A program made the translations under genes and the position numbers. From the NCBI GenBank assembly GCA_947168565.1, contig CAMVMM010000007.1, positions 1-64,000 on the forward strand: 64,000 nucleotides of DNA, written 5' to 3'. The notes under the pieces were generated by a model. It was given only the letters and a program-made list of their open reading frames with translations, did no database searches and was not told where the DNA came from. The stretch is from an uncultured Clostridia bacterium (GTDB lineage Bacteria; Bacillota; Clostridia; Christensenellales; CAG-138). Positions 32,537 through 40,347 of this stretch are shown here, in pieces; position 1 is the stretch's first letter; each line of letters starts with the position of its first letter.

Positions 32537-33322
32537 TTACAGCACGTGCTTTTCGGTTAGCTTGGAGATGAGCGCCTTCACGGTGTTCCGATCCGCGCCC
32601 TCAAGCATCTCGCCCTTGCCCCTGGGCTCCGGGCTGAAGGTTTTGTTTACGTTGGTGGGAGAGCCCTTGAGACCGATCCTGGCTTCATCCACCGGCACAT
32701 CCGCAAAGCCCCAAACCCTGACCTGCTTTTCGTATGCCTCGAAGATACCGCGCGGGGTCATATAGCGGGGGGAATTGAGCTCCTTGATCGCGGTGAGAAG
32801 CACGGGCATTTTGGCGCTGACCACGGCATAGCCGTCCTCAAGCTGGCGGGTGGCGATAACCTCATCGCCCTCGATGCGCATTGCCTGAACGTAGGTGATC
32901 TGGGGAATGCCGAGCTGCTCCGCTATCTGGGGGCCGACCTGCGCGGTGTCGCCGTCTATTGCCTGATGGCCGCACAGGATAAGATCGTATTCGCCTATTT
33001 TTTTGATGGCGGTGGCGATAATATAGCTGGTGGCCCAGGTGTCCGACCCGCCGAACTCCCTGCCGCTGATGAGTATTGCCTCGTCCGCGCCCATCGCAAG
33101 CGCCTCGCGCATGGCTATATCCGCCTGCGGGGGGCCCATGGAAACCACGGTAACGGTGGCGTCGGGGTTTTCGTCTTTAATGGAAAGCGCCTGCTCAAGC
33201 GCGTTTTTGTCGTCCGGATTGATGATGCTGGGCACGCCGTCGCGTATCAGCCTGCCGGTTTTGGGGTCGAGCTTGACCTCCGTGGTATCGGGAACCTGCT
33301 TTATGCAAACGATTATTTTCAC
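32537..33322 (-). CDS. etfB: Electron-transfer flavoprotein beta subunit
   Basis: A 261-residue EtfB. It begins MKIIVCIKQVPDTTEVKLD, has the family segment GPPQADIAMREALAMGADEAILI near 75 and the CGHQAIDGDTAQVGPQIAEQL signature near 120. In bifurcating Etf complexes this subunit holds the FAD that splits the electron pair of NADH. It lies 12 bases behind the acyl-CoA dehydrogenase gene and 14 bases before etfA, both ribosome sites being good. Confidence 0.95.
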   Translation of the reverse strand: MKIIVCIKQVPDTTEVKLDPKTGRLIRDGVPSIINPDDKNALEQALSIKDENPDATVTVVSMGPPQADIAMREALAMGADEAILISGREFGGSDTWATSYIIATAIKKIGEYDLILCGHQAIDGDTAQVGPQIAEQLGIPQITYVQAMRIEGDEVIATRQLEDGYAVVSAKMPVLLTAIKELNSPRYMTPRGIFEAYEKQVRVWGFADVPVDEARIGLKGSPTNVNKTFSPEPRGKGEMLEGADRNTVKALISKLTEKHVL

Positions 33323-33334
33323 GGTTTTCCCTCC

Positions 33335-34474
33335 TTATTTGAAGAGCTGGCCGGTGATGACCATCTTCTGCACCTGCGTGGTGCCCTCGTAGATCTCGGT
33401 TATCTTCGCGTCGCGCATCATCCTCTCAAGCGGATACTCGCGGCTGTAGCCGTAGCCGCCGTGAAGCTGAACGCATTTTGAAGTCACGTCCATCGCGGTT
33501 TCGGCGCAGCGAAGCTTTGCCATAGCCGCATCCATGGAGAAGGGCCTGCCGCTGTCCTTCACCATTGCGGCGCGGTAGAGCAGCAGCTTCGCGCCCTCGA
33601 TGGCGCATTTCATATCCGCCGCCATCCACTGAAGGCCCTGGAACGCGGAGAGGGGCTTGCCGAACTGAACGCGCTCCTTCATATAGCGGATGGTTTCCTC
33701 GAACGCGCCCTCCGCAATGCCAAGCGCCTGCGCCGCAACGCCGACCCTGCCGCCGTCGAGCGTGGTCATGGCGATCTTGAAGCCCTTGTTCACCTCGCCC
33801 AGCAGGTTTTCCTTGGGCACTATGCAGTCCTCAAAGATAAGCTCTGTGGTGGAGCTGGCGCGGATGCCCATTTTATGCTCCTTCTTGCCGATGGAAAAGC
33901 CCGGGAAGCCCTTCTCGACGATGAAGGCGGAGATGCCCTTGTTGCCCTTGGATTTATCCGTCATGGCGAAGATGATGTAGATATCCGCCTGGCCGCCGTT
34001 CGTGATGAAGCACTTGCTGCCGTTCAGTACGTAATGATCGCCCTCAGGCACGGCAACGGTCTGCTGCGCGGCGGAATCGGTGCCCGCGTTGGGCTCGGTG
34101 AGGCCGAACGCGCCGAGCTTTTCGCCCTTTGCAAGCGGCACGAGGTATTTCTGCTTCTGCTCCTCGGTGCCGTAGGCAAGGATGGGGCCGCAGGCAAGCG
34201 AGGTGTGCGCGCTCAGGATGATGGCGGTGGTGGCGCATACCTTGGCGATCTCTTCGATCGCAAGCACGTAGCTGAGCGTGTCCGCTCCGGCGCCGCCGTA
34301 CTGCTTGGGAACGTTTATGCCGAGCATGCCGAAGCGCGCCATCTTTTCAACGGTTTCGCGCGGGAAGCGCTCCGTTTCGTCGATCTCGGCGGCGAGGGGC
34401 TTGACCTCGTTTTCCGCAAAATCGCGCATGAGCTGCTGCATGAGCTGCTGCTGCGGAGTAAGATTAAAATCCAT
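33335..34474 (-). CDS. Acyl-CoA dehydrogenase (butyryl-/caffeyl-CoA reductase type)
   Basis: A 379-residue acyl-CoA dehydrogenase. Family signatures are FGLTEPNAGTDSA near 128, MGIRASSTTELIFEDC near 185, QLHGGYGYSREYPLERMMRDAK near 345 and IYEGTTQVQKMVI near the end, where Glu is the usual catalytic base. The start at 34474 (MDFNLTPQQQ) is chosen for its GGAG eight bases upstream; a longer frame to 34534 has none. With the two Etf genes behind it, this probably reduces an enoyl-CoA (crotonyl-, acryloyl- or an aryl-acryloyl-CoA) with ferredoxin reduction. No crotonase or thiolase is nearby, so the substrate is open. Confidence 0.93.
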   Translation of the reverse strand: MDFNLTPQQQLMQQLMRDFAENEVKPLAAEIDETERFPRETVEKMARFGMLGINVPKQYGGAGADTLSYVLAIEEIAKVCATTAIILSAHTSLACGPILAYGTEEQKQKYLVPLAKGEKLGAFGLTEPNAGTDSAAQQTVAVPEGDHYVLNGSKCFITNGGQADIYIIFAMTDKSKGNKGISAFIVEKGFPGFSIGKKEHKMGIRASSTTELIFEDCIVPKENLLGEVNKGFKIAMTTLDGGRVGVAAQALGIAEGAFEETIRYMKERVQFGKPLSAFQGLQWMAADMKCAIEGAKLLLYRAAMVKDSGRPFSMDAAMAKLRCAETAMDVTSKCVQLHGGYGYSREYPLERMMRDAKITEIYEGTTQVQKMVITGQLFK

Positions 34475-34540
34475 TGCTGCTCCTTTCATTTTAAAAAAGC
34501 GATGGTTATTCTTCTGATTCGGATCTTCATCCAATATTGA

Positions 34541-34568
34541 ATTATAGCATTTTCCAAATCGTTTTCAA
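34541..34568 (-). promoter_or_regulatory. Promoter of the acyl-CoA dehydrogenase-Etf operon
   Basis: On the minus strand TTGAAA (complement of 34563-34568), 16-base spacer and a perfect TATAAT (complement of 34541-34546). Confidence 0.78.
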
Positions 34569-34655
34569 GCGGCTTCGCGCCCGAAAGCGGGCAAAACCGC
34601 AAATATATTTATCAGTATTTTATTGGATTTTTGGCGATTATCACCAATGATATAG

Positions 34656-34705
34656 CACCCTGTCCGAAAGGATATAGCGCCATCCTCCGGGCAGGGTGCT
34701 TTTTG
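34656..34705 (-). terminator. Hairpin behind the P-type ATPase gene
   Basis: GCACCCTG and CAGGGTGC pair across a 28-base interior with a further CCGG core. On the + strand TTTTTG follows; on the minus strand only TATATC. It lies 54 bases past the ATPase stop codon and may stop transcription on either strand. Confidence 0.5.
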
Positions 34706-34758
34706 CAGGTTTTATATATTATGCCGATGCTTGCCGCAAGCTCAGCCCATACTTTGCT

Positions 34759-36642
34759 TCACGCCCTCCCGCGCGGGATACGCATTGCGCGCATGGCGTT
34801 CAGCACGGCGGCGAGGCAGACGCCCACGTCCGCGATTATCGCCATCCACATTTCGGCGTACCCGAGCGCGCCGAGCAGCAGCACTATGAGCTTGACAGCG
34901 AGCGCGAAAACTATATTCTGCCACGCTATGCGAACCGTGCGCTTGGAGATGCGCACCGCGAGCGGCACGCGAAGTATATCGTCGTCCGTCAGCACGATGT
35001 CCGCCGCCTCTATCGCCGCATCCGAGCCGAGCGCGCCCATTGCAAAGCCCACGTCCGCTCTTGCTATCACCGGCGCGTCGTTTATGCCGTCCCCCACGTA
35101 GGCAACGGTTCTGCCCTTTTCGGCTCCCGCGATAAGCTCCTCAAGCGCGCTCACCTTATCTGCGGGAAGCAGCTCCGCGCGAACGCCGTCCAGTTCAAGC
35201 TGCGAGGCTATCCGCTCCGCGATCGCCCTTCGATCGCCCGAAAGCATCACGGTTTTTATGCCAAGATCGTTTTTAAGCTCCGCAACGGCACAAGCCGAGC
35301 CCTCCTTCACCTCGTCCTCTATCTCAAGCCTGCCGAGATACCGGCCGTCCTCTGAAACGTGGATCACGGTCGAGGCGTGATCCGCGACTTCAACCGCTAT
35401 TCCCGCCTCCGCCATGAGCCTTGCGTTTCCGGCGCGAACCCTTTTGCCCTCTATATCCGCCGAAACGCCGAAGCCCGCGTGCTCCTCGTAGTTTTCCGCC
35501 TTGGGAAGCGCCGCGCCGCTTTCACCGCCGTAAAACGCGCTCATCACGCATTCGGAGATTGGATGCGCGGAAAGCTGCTCCGCCGCGGCCGCCTTTTTCA
35601 AAAGCTCCGCCTCGCTCACGCCGCTTTCGGGCACGAGCCTTGCGATATGAAAGCTGCCCTTTGTGAGCGTGCCGGTTTTATCGAAAACCGCCGTGCCGCA
35701 TCTGTTCAGCGCCTCAAAGCAGTTTGAGCCCTTCACAAGGATGCCGTTTTTGCTTGCTGCGCCGATGCCGCCAAAGAAGGTGAGCGGAACCGAGATAACC
35801 AGAGCGCAGGGGCAGGAGATAACAAGGAAATTGAGTGCGCGGTAGATATGCTCCTTCCAGTCCGCGCCGAAAAACAGCGGCGGCACGATTGCAAGCAGCA
35901 CCGCAAGCCCCACCACAACGGGCGTGTAAACCCGCGCGAATTTGGTAATAAATTTCTCGCTTTTTGATTTGTTCGCCGCCGCGCCCTCGATAAGCTCCAG
36001 CATTCGCGCCAGCGTGGAATCCTCGTATTCGCAATCCGCACGAACGCGCAGCACGCCGGACGTGTTCACGGAGCCGGAAGCCACGCGGTCGCCCGCCGCA
36101 ACGTCCACCGGCAGCGATTCTCCGGTGAGCGCGGCGGTATTCACGGAGGAGCTGCCCTCGATCACCGTGCCGTCTATCGGCACGCGGCCGCCCGCACGAA
36201 CGATGAAGATATCGCCCTTATGCACCTCCTCCGGCGAAACCTCGGTTACGCCGCTTTCCGTTTCGACCTCAACGCTTTCCGGACAGATATTTATGAGTGC
36301 GGAAACCGAATCGCGGCTTTTGCCGACGGCTATGGACTGCAAAAGCTCGCCAAGGCGGTACAGAAGCATGACCAGCACCGCCTCCGGCTGCTCGCCTATT
36401 GCGAAGGCGCCGAGGGAGGCAACTGACATAAGGAAGTTTTCATCCAAAAACTGCCTGCCCGCTATGCCGTGCGCCGCCTCAAGCAGTATCTCGCCGCCCA
36501 CCACAAGGTACGGCACGATGTAGATCAGCGAAACCGCGTACCACGGAAGAGACGGGAAAAGCTTCGCTGCCGCAAATGCGGCGGCGAAAAGCACCGCGCC
36601 TATGGCAAGCTGTTTCAGTTCTTTTTTATTGCTGCTGTTCAT
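34759..36642 (-). CDS. Heavy-metal P1B-type ATPase (Cd/Zn/Pb class)
   Basis: A 627-residue metal-exporting ATPase. The start at 36642 has AGGGTG seven bases upstream. Eight hydrophobic helices are visible; the transmembrane metal motif is SCPCALVIS at 276-284, the actuator motif is TGES at 173-176, the phosphorylated Asp is D321 in DKTGTLT, and the hinge GDGINDAP lies near 545. The CPC motif and lack of a CopA-type signature suggest Zn, Cd or Pb. It has no N-terminal HMA domain, but a separate HMA protein is encoded 64 bases upstream, as if the domain had been split off. Regulated by the CadC-like repressor in the same operon. Confidence 0.93.
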   Translation of the reverse strand: MNSSNKKELKQLAIGAVLFAAAFAAAKLFPSLPWYAVSLIYIVPYLVVGGEILLEAAHGIAGRQFLDENFLMSVASLGAFAIGEQPEAVLVMLLYRLGELLQSIAVGKSRDSVSALINICPESVEVETESGVTEVSPEEVHKGDIFIVRAGGRVPIDGTVIEGSSSVNTAALTGESLPVDVAAGDRVASGSVNTSGVLRVRADCEYEDSTLARMLELIEGAAANKSKSEKFITKFARVYTPVVVGLAVLLAIVPPLFFGADWKEHIYRALNFLVISCPCALVISVPLTFFGGIGAASKNGILVKGSNCFEALNRCGTAVFDKTGTLTKGSFHIARLVPESGVSEAELLKKAAAAEQLSAHPISECVMSAFYGGESGAALPKAENYEEHAGFGVSADIEGKRVRAGNARLMAEAGIAVEVADHASTVIHVSEDGRYLGRLEIEDEVKEGSACAVAELKNDLGIKTVMLSGDRRAIAERIASQLELDGVRAELLPADKVSALEELIAGAEKGRTVAYVGDGINDAPVIARADVGFAMGALGSDAAIEAADIVLTDDDILRVPLAVRISKRTVRIAWQNIVFALAVKLIVLLLGALGYAEMWMAIIADVGVCLAAVLNAMRAMRIPRGRA

Positions 36643-36705
36643 AAAAAGCACCCTTGAGCACACGGCTCACGCAAAAAGGGACCGTTTCCGATCCCGATTT
36701 CAAGA

Positions 36706-36927
36706 TTATTTTGCAAGTATCTCCGCGTGCCTGTCAATCTTTTTGCAGATAGCGCCCGCCTTTTCCACTATGCCCTCAAGCTTTTCCGCATCCGCGTCTA
36801 TGGTCATCTTTTGCAGAATGAAATTCACGCTGCAGGAGTTCACGCCGTCCAGCCTTGAGATCTCGTTTTCCATCTTTGCCGCGCAGTTCGCGCAGTCCAC
36901 TCCGCACATTTTATAGGTCTTTCTCAT
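36706..36927 (-). CDS. Heavy-metal-associated (HMA) domain protein
   Basis: A 73-residue ferredoxin-fold metal chaperone. The binding motif is VDCANCAAKME (CxxC at about 11-14) within the usual beta-alpha-beta layout. It would hand metal to the P1B ATPase encoded next, either as a free chaperone or as a detached N-terminal domain of the pump. GGGGG stands about ten bases before the ATG. Residue AKMENEISRLDGV and the C-terminal Lys-rich helix match homologues found next to Cd/Zn ATPases in Clostridia. Confidence 0.88.
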   Translation of the reverse strand: MRKTYKMCGVDCANCAAKMENEISRLDGVNSCSVNFILQKMTIDADAEKLEGIVEKAGAICKKIDRHAEILAK

Positions 36928-36976
36928 TATATTTCCCCCTTTAAGCTATATTTACAGTATTATGAAAGCCTTGCGC

Positions 36977-37333
36977 TCATTCGCACACATGCTCCATGCC
37001 CTGAGCAAGGATGGAGCGCACGTGCTCGTCTGCAAGCGAATAATAAACCGTTTTGCCCTCGCGCCTGAAGCGCACAAGCTGCGCCTGCTTCAAAACGCGG
37101 AGCTGATGCGAGATGCCCGAAACGCTTATGCCCAGAAGCTGCGCAATATCGCAAACGCACATTTCGCTTTCAAAAAGAAGATAAAGGATCTTGATGCGCG
37201 TGCTGTCCCCAAAAACCTTGAACAATTCCGCAAGATCGTATAAAATCTCCTCGTCCGGCAGCTCGTCCGTAACCTTATTGATTATTTCCTCATGCGCGGA
37301 AAACGACGCGCAGTGCGGTGCCGTATCGTGCAT
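36977..37333 (-). CDS. ArsR/CadC-family metal-sensing repressor
   Basis: A 118-residue winged-helix repressor. The metal motif of CadC-type sensors is present as SEMCVCDIA (two Cys, about residues 60-62), with a further Cys in the N-terminal tail (MHDTAPHC) that could complete a thiolate site, and a C-terminal helix carrying Asp/His residues (ADEHVRS ... HVC) like the alpha-5 Zn site. The start at 37333 is preceded by GGAGG; the longer frame lacks a ribosome site. It begins the operon with the HMA and ATPase genes and should bind the palindrome at 37355-37380, releasing it with Cd, Pb or Zn. Confidence 0.9.
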   Translation of the reverse strand: MHDTAPHCASFSAHEEIINKVTDELPDEEILYDLAELFKVFGDSTRIKILYLLFESEMCVCDIAQLLGISVSGISHQLRVLKQAQLVRFRREGKTVYYSLADEHVRSILAQGMEHVCE

Positions 37334-37354
37334 CCTGTCCACCTCCGTTTCGCA

Positions 37355-37380
37355 AACACTTGAACGATTGTTCAAGTGTT
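37355..37380. promoter_or_regulatory. Palindromic operator of the CadC-like repressor
   Basis: AACACTTGAAC and GTTCAAGTGTT form a perfect 11-base inverted repeat with a four-base centre, directly downstream of the -10 element. The TTGAAC/GTTCAA core is typical of ArsR-family operators. Confidence 0.85.
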
Positions 37381-37408
37381 ATTATATCACTCTTTCACGC
37401 CCTGTCAA
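37381..37408 (-). promoter_or_regulatory. Promoter of the metal-resistance operon
   Basis: On the minus strand a perfect TTGACA (complement of 37403-37408), 16-base spacer and a perfect TATAAT (complement of 37381-37386), abutting the operator. Confidence 0.9.
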
Positions 37409-37631
37409 TACCCAAGCGGGCTGTTTTAAAGAAAAATATTTGATCGGCGGAGCTTGGCTGCTCCAAACCTTTGCGATGCGCGTGTTTAGATTGCTAAAAA
37501 ACGCTCGGCGGATGTGACCGGCTCGTAAGCTTATCACTGCTCCTGTAATTATCCTTTTGTTTTTTTCTTCGGGTCTAAACGCAAAATATTGCGTTATTAT
37601 TATGTGATACCACTAAATATCGAAATCTTAC

Positions 37632-37661
37632 TTGACAAACTTAGCAGTATGGGTGTATAAT
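37632..37661 (+). promoter_or_regulatory. Promoter of the XRE repressor gene
   Basis: TTGACA at 37632-37637, 18-base spacer and TATAAT at 37656-37661. Short ACTTA/TAAGT arms flank the core and may be an autoregulatory operator. Confidence 0.75.
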
Positions 37662-37690
37662 GTTAAGTGAGAGATATGGAGGTGCACCAC

Positions 37691-38029
37691 ATGGCAGTTT
37701 TTAATGAAAGGTTGGCGGCCTTGATGAAGCGATCCGGGCTGTCGCAAAAGGAGCTTGCGGTCAAGATCAACGTGACCGAATCCGCAATTTCCTATTATTT
37801 GAAGGGAGCGAGAGTTCCCCGCAGCGACGTGCTCACACGCATGGCGAAGGAGCTCGGCACGACTACCGACTATCTGCTCGGCACCTCAGACACCGAGGAA
37901 AAAGCCGATAACAGGGAGCTGCTCTATCTGCAGAGAAATCTCGGCAAGCTCGACCCCGAAAGGTTAAAGAAGGCGGAAGCTGTACTTAAGGCGGTTTTTG
38001 ACGATATTTTCGAAGATGACGAGGAGTGA
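37691..38029 (+). CDS. XRE-family repressor (ImmR-like)
   Basis: A 112-residue repressor with an N-terminal helix-turn-helix (MKRSGLSQKELAVKINVTES then ISYYLKGARVPRSD) and a C-terminal acidic helix. The start at 37691 has GGAGGTG six bases upstream; the frame extends to 37667 without support. In ICEBs1-like and phage systems such repressors are followed by an ImmA-type metalloprotease gene. Here the next gene, one base later, is a frameshifted remnant that looks like one. It therefore may be a leftover of a mobile element that now represses only itself. Confidence 0.85.
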   Translation: MAVFNERLAALMKRSGLSQKELAVKINVTESAISYYLKGARVPRSDVLTRMAKELGTTTDYLLGTSDTEEKADNRELLYLQRNLGKLDPERLKKAEAVLKAVFDDIFEDDEE

Positions 38030-38030
38030 A

Positions 38031-38212
38031 ATGAGCGAAGAAATCAAGCCGAGTTTTTCAAAGGCATACGCAACTGCAAATGATTATCTTGCTTCTTCAA
38101 GCGTGATACTGCGCCTGACAGCGTCTTTGAAAAGTACAAAGAATCCGGGATAACGATACTGCAGTTTGACAGCAGCTGCATGGAGGCTCACCGAAAGGCG
38201 GTGAGTTGCTGA
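38031..38212 (+). pseudogene. Frameshifted remnant, probably of an ImmA-like gene
   Basis: The first frame begins MSEEIKPSFSKAYATANDYL one base after the repressor stop and ends at a TAA at 38151-38153. From about 38110 a second frame continues in sense as DTAPDSVFEKYKESGIT, then DSSCMEAHRKAVSC, and stops at 38212. The two parts together resemble the N-terminal portion of an ImmA/IrrE-type protein but lack the HEIGH metalloprotease motif. So the gene is both shifted and truncated, and joins directly to a toxin gene whose ATG overlaps its stop. Confidence 0.55.
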
Positions 38213-38586
38213 TGGGTACTGGCATTCATGGAGGATTTGGTGTTAATACCCTTGGCGCCAAGGAACACCATGGCAACATACAAGCATTACCAAAGAACGA
38301 GTCGCAATTGAAGCACATTTTTTCCGGGAAAGATGGTCACTTGAGTGACACCCCCTCAAATCGCAAGTTGCTTCACGACTTGGCAAACGATAAGAGCAAA
38401 TACGTCGGCACAGATAAGTACGGGAACTCATGGAATGTTACCATCAATGCCGACGGCTCGCAGAACTGGGTTAGATACCAAAACGGCATTATCAACGAAG
38501 GTGGCCGAAATTCCACCCCCCGAGTCTGGAATAATGAAACTGGCTTGAACAAGAATCCTGTGTTAAGGAGGAAAAAGAAAAAATGA
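38212..38586 (+). CDS. Orphan polymorphic-toxin C-terminal domain
   Basis: A 124-residue protein that looks like the toxic tip of a larger polymorphic toxin. It has the run QLKHIFSGKDGHLSDT, then NRKLLHDLANDKSKYVGTD and NWVRYQNGIINEGG, a pattern I know from C-terminal modules of contact-dependent or phage-borne toxins but cannot assign to a numbered family. No delivery domain or signal peptide precedes it. The ATG overlaps the stop of the upstream remnant (TGATG); a TTG at 38206 is also possible. The likely immunity gene overlaps its stop codon by four bases. Probably an RNase or DNase, by analogy only. Confidence 0.6.
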   Translation: MGTGIHGGFGVNTLGAKEHHGNIQALPKNESQLKHIFSGKDGHLSDTPSNRKLLHDLANDKSKYVGTDKYGNSWNVTINADGSQNWVRYQNGIINEGGRNSTPRVWNNETGLNKNPVLRRKKKK

Positions 38587-38921
38587 ACAAGTTTGAATTA
38601 TTTTGCATGATTTATTATGTCCTTGAGGCTGAGTGGGATGAGAATGAAAGCCCACAGCTCGGTGCGTTTTTGAGCGATGCTAACCCATTTCTTTTTGACG
38701 ATATAGGCTCTGCCGACCCAGCAGTCTTTGCCAATTTTTGTGAAAAGGTACCGGCTGAAATCACGCTCGAAAACAGCTACAGTATCGCATCCACTTATGT
38801 CTGTGGACTCAAAAACGAGATAATCTCCGAAGCTTTTTTCACCATTGATGAGCAAGAGTGGGTAGAGTGTGTTAAAGACTACCTCTCAGAAGATCATAAA
38901 GGCGCAAGCAACAACGGCTAA
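38583..38921 (+). CDS. Probable immunity protein for the adjacent toxin
   Basis: A 112-residue acidic protein (MNKFELFCMIYYVLEAEWDE at the start) of the size and charge of small immunity proteins. It starts with an ATGA overlap behind the toxin gene and has its own GGAGG. Sequences of this kind accompany toxin tips in other Firmicutes, so pairing is the best guess; the exact family is not recognised. The A+T content and codon use of the toxin/immunity pair differ from the GC-rich chromosome, which suggests acquisition. Confidence 0.6.
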   Translation: MNKFELFCMIYYVLEAEWDENESPQLGAFLSDANPFLFDDIGSADPAVFANFCEKVPAEITLENSYSIASTYVCGLKNEIISEAFFTIDEQEWVECVKDYLSEDHKGASNNG

Positions 38922-39020
38922 GCAACCATTCAAGCCTATGGGGCATTGGCTGATAGAATACAAGGTCATTAGGCCTGTTTCACGAAAGTTTATTAAAACT
39001 AGCCAAACAGCATAAGCAGT

Positions 39021-39059
39021 TTAACGGGCATATGCTGAACAACGGCATGTGCCCGTTAA
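39021..39059 (+). terminator. Long hairpin behind the immunity gene
   Basis: TTAACGGGCATATGC pairs with GCATGTGCCCGTTAA (15 pairs with one G-T type mismatch) over a nine-base loop. No T run follows, so termination is only probable. Confidence 0.5.
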
Positions 39060-39116
39060 GCGTGGAGATCGCTGCTTAATACTATCCTGCATCCGGACCC
39101 TGATTCGCACGGCAAA

Positions 39117-39142
39117 GCGGGGGCGCATTTCCGCTCCCCCGC
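39117..39142 (-). terminator. GC-rich hairpin behind the small VQDQDDL protein gene
   Basis: GCGGGGGCG faces CGCTCCCCCGC, a very stable stem with one bulge, six bases past the stop codon of the leftward small gene. The T stretch on the minus strand is weak. Confidence 0.45.
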
Positions 39143-39147
39143 CGCCT

Positions 39148-39330
39148 TTAAAGATCGTCCTGATCCTGCACCGGTTCACCGCCGTCCTCGGCAGCTCCGG
39201 TATAGCTGCCGAGCGGGTCCGCGGGCGAGAACAGATCGGGCGCGGTGCGCGCTTCTCCCGCCGCAGCTTTGTTGGCGCCCGCTTTTTCGGGTCTGCCTGC
39301 GTTTCGTTTGCGTTTCTTATTCTTTTCCAT
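39148..39330 (-). CDS. Small hydrophilic conserved protein (60 aa)
   Basis: A 60-residue polar protein: a basic N-terminus (MEKNKKRKRNAGRPEK), a middle with APDLFSPADPLGSYTG, and an acidic end GEPVQDQDDL. I recall similar short proteins in Clostridia, but no function is known. The ATG at 39330 is chosen to match that pattern; the frame is open to 39363. The ribosome site is weak in both cases. Likely cytosolic and unstructured. It is separated from the spore genes yabP/yabQ by a repeat-bearing gap. Confidence 0.6.
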   Translation of the reverse strand: MEKNKKRKRNAGRPEKAGANKAAAGEARTAPDLFSPADPLGSYTGAAEDGGEPVQDQDDL

Positions 39331-39514
39331 AGGTGCAGTATGCCCGCTTTTTAACCTTGCCATTCTTTTTTTATCCGCTATTCGGGCTGCCGTTATTTCC
39401 CTCGTTTTTTATTGCTTCCCCAATAAAATCTTTGATTCTTTGGGTGGAGCAATATAGGCCATATTTCGCGGCTGCCGCTTTAGCGGCGAGCGGAATGGCA
39501 GTATATTCTGATTT

Positions 39515-39567
39515 ATTGCTGTGCCGGCATACTGCCGAAATACTCAGGCTTTTATTGGCACATCAAT
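39515..39567. repeat. Dispersed 54-bp palindromic repeat, copy 2
   Basis: ATTGCTGTGCC (39515-39525) and GGCACATCAAT (39557-39567) form a near-perfect inverted repeat. In opposite orientation the interior matches copy 1 at 4815-4868 (TGAGT-TTTCGGC and flanks). It lies immediately past the yabQ stop codon. Confidence 0.65.
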
Positions 39568-39572
39568 GGTTT

Positions 39573-39905
39573 TCAGCGCCTCCTTTCCCCGCGCCTTGCC
39601 GCAAGCCTGCCGCGAAGCGAAGCAAGGGTTTGCCTGATAAGCCTTCCCGGAAAATAGATCCAAAGCAGCATCGAGGCGAAGATCGCGGCGAAATAGTGGG
39701 GTCTGAGCCTGCCGTGATCGGCATAGAACAGCACGGCCGAAGCCACGGCGAAAAAGCATACCGAAAAAAGCAGGTCTGCGGCGAACACTGCGGGCCTTTT
39801 GCCGCTATAACGCAGCAGCCGCAGCGCTTCATAGACGATGCCGAGCAGCGCGCCCGCCCAGACGCAGCACAGCAGGATGGGAAACTCCGAAAGATTATCG
39901 CCCAT
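39573..39905 (-). CDS. yabQ: Spore cortex biosynthesis protein YabQ
   Basis: A 110-residue membrane protein. Three hydrophobic helices follow the opening MGDNLSEFPILLCCVWAGALLG-type segment, which includes GIVYEALRLLR as in the YabQ family, and the C-terminus is strongly basic. YabQ sits in the outer forespore membrane and is needed to build the spore cortex. Its ATG overlaps the yabP stop (TGATG-type junction), so the two are translationally coupled. The pair yabP-yabQ is conserved in spore formers. Confidence 0.88.
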   Translation of the reverse strand: MGDNLSEFPILLCCVWAGALLGIVYEALRLLRYSGKRPAVFAADLLFSVCFFAVASAVLFYADHGRLRPHYFAAIFASMLLWIYFPGRLIRQTLASLRGRLAARRGERRR

Positions 39906-40204
39906 CAGCGAAACATCCTTGAAAACAGTGAGCCCTTTTGGATCGGCATATCGTCGTATTCAAGCGCAATAAGCTGCCCCTCCACGATTATCTGCCCGTC
40001 GTCCAGATTCAGCTTGGTGATGTGCAGCCCCTCGCCCTCCACGGTGAGTCCGCCGCCATCGGTCATAAGAATTATCTCCTGCTCGTTGAAGCTGCCCACG
40101 TCCTTCACGCCGGAAATGCTGATAAGCTCCCTGTTTTCAATATGTATGGAATGGCTTCTAAGGCGCAGGGTGCTTCCTTCAAGGCTCGGTCTGTCGTTCA
40201 TCAT
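39905..40204 (-). CDS. yabP: Sporulation protein YabP
   Basis: A 99-residue YabP/YqfC-family protein. The pattern RSHSIHIENRELISISGVKD-like opening, followed by EIILMTDGGGLTVEGEGLHI and LDDGQIIVEG, is the family's beta-rich fold. The final part KGSLFSRMFR is typical. It acts in spore assembly in the mother cell. It overlaps yabQ, with a GGAGG before MM at the start; the first or second Met may be used. Confidence 0.88.
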   Translation of the reverse strand: MMNDRPSLEGSTLRLRSHSIHIENRELISISGVKDVGSFNEQEIILMTDGGGLTVEGEGLHITKLNLDDGQIIVEGQLIALEYDDMPIQKGSLFSRMFR

Positions 40205-40302
40205 ACCATCCTCCGTTTATTTATGGTAAAGCATATTGATGAAGCGCCTCGGATATTCCTCCGGTATCCCCCGATTTTTGCCGGAATCGGCTATCTCCGC
40301 GT

Positions 40303-40331
40303 TTGCAATCGCCGCAATAATATGATAGAAT
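40303..40331 (+). promoter_or_regulatory. Promoter of the esterase-acyltransferase fusion gene
   Basis: TTGCAA at 40303-40308, 17-base spacer and TAGAAT at 40326-40331. Confidence 0.65.
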
Positions 40332-40347
40332 TTAATTTGCCGGATTT

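Noticed and set aside
37691..38921. Prophage or ICE borders around the repressor and toxin genes
   Set aside because: No integrase, att-like repeats or structural genes were seen; only the repressor and decayed ImmA-like remnant hint at a mobile origin.
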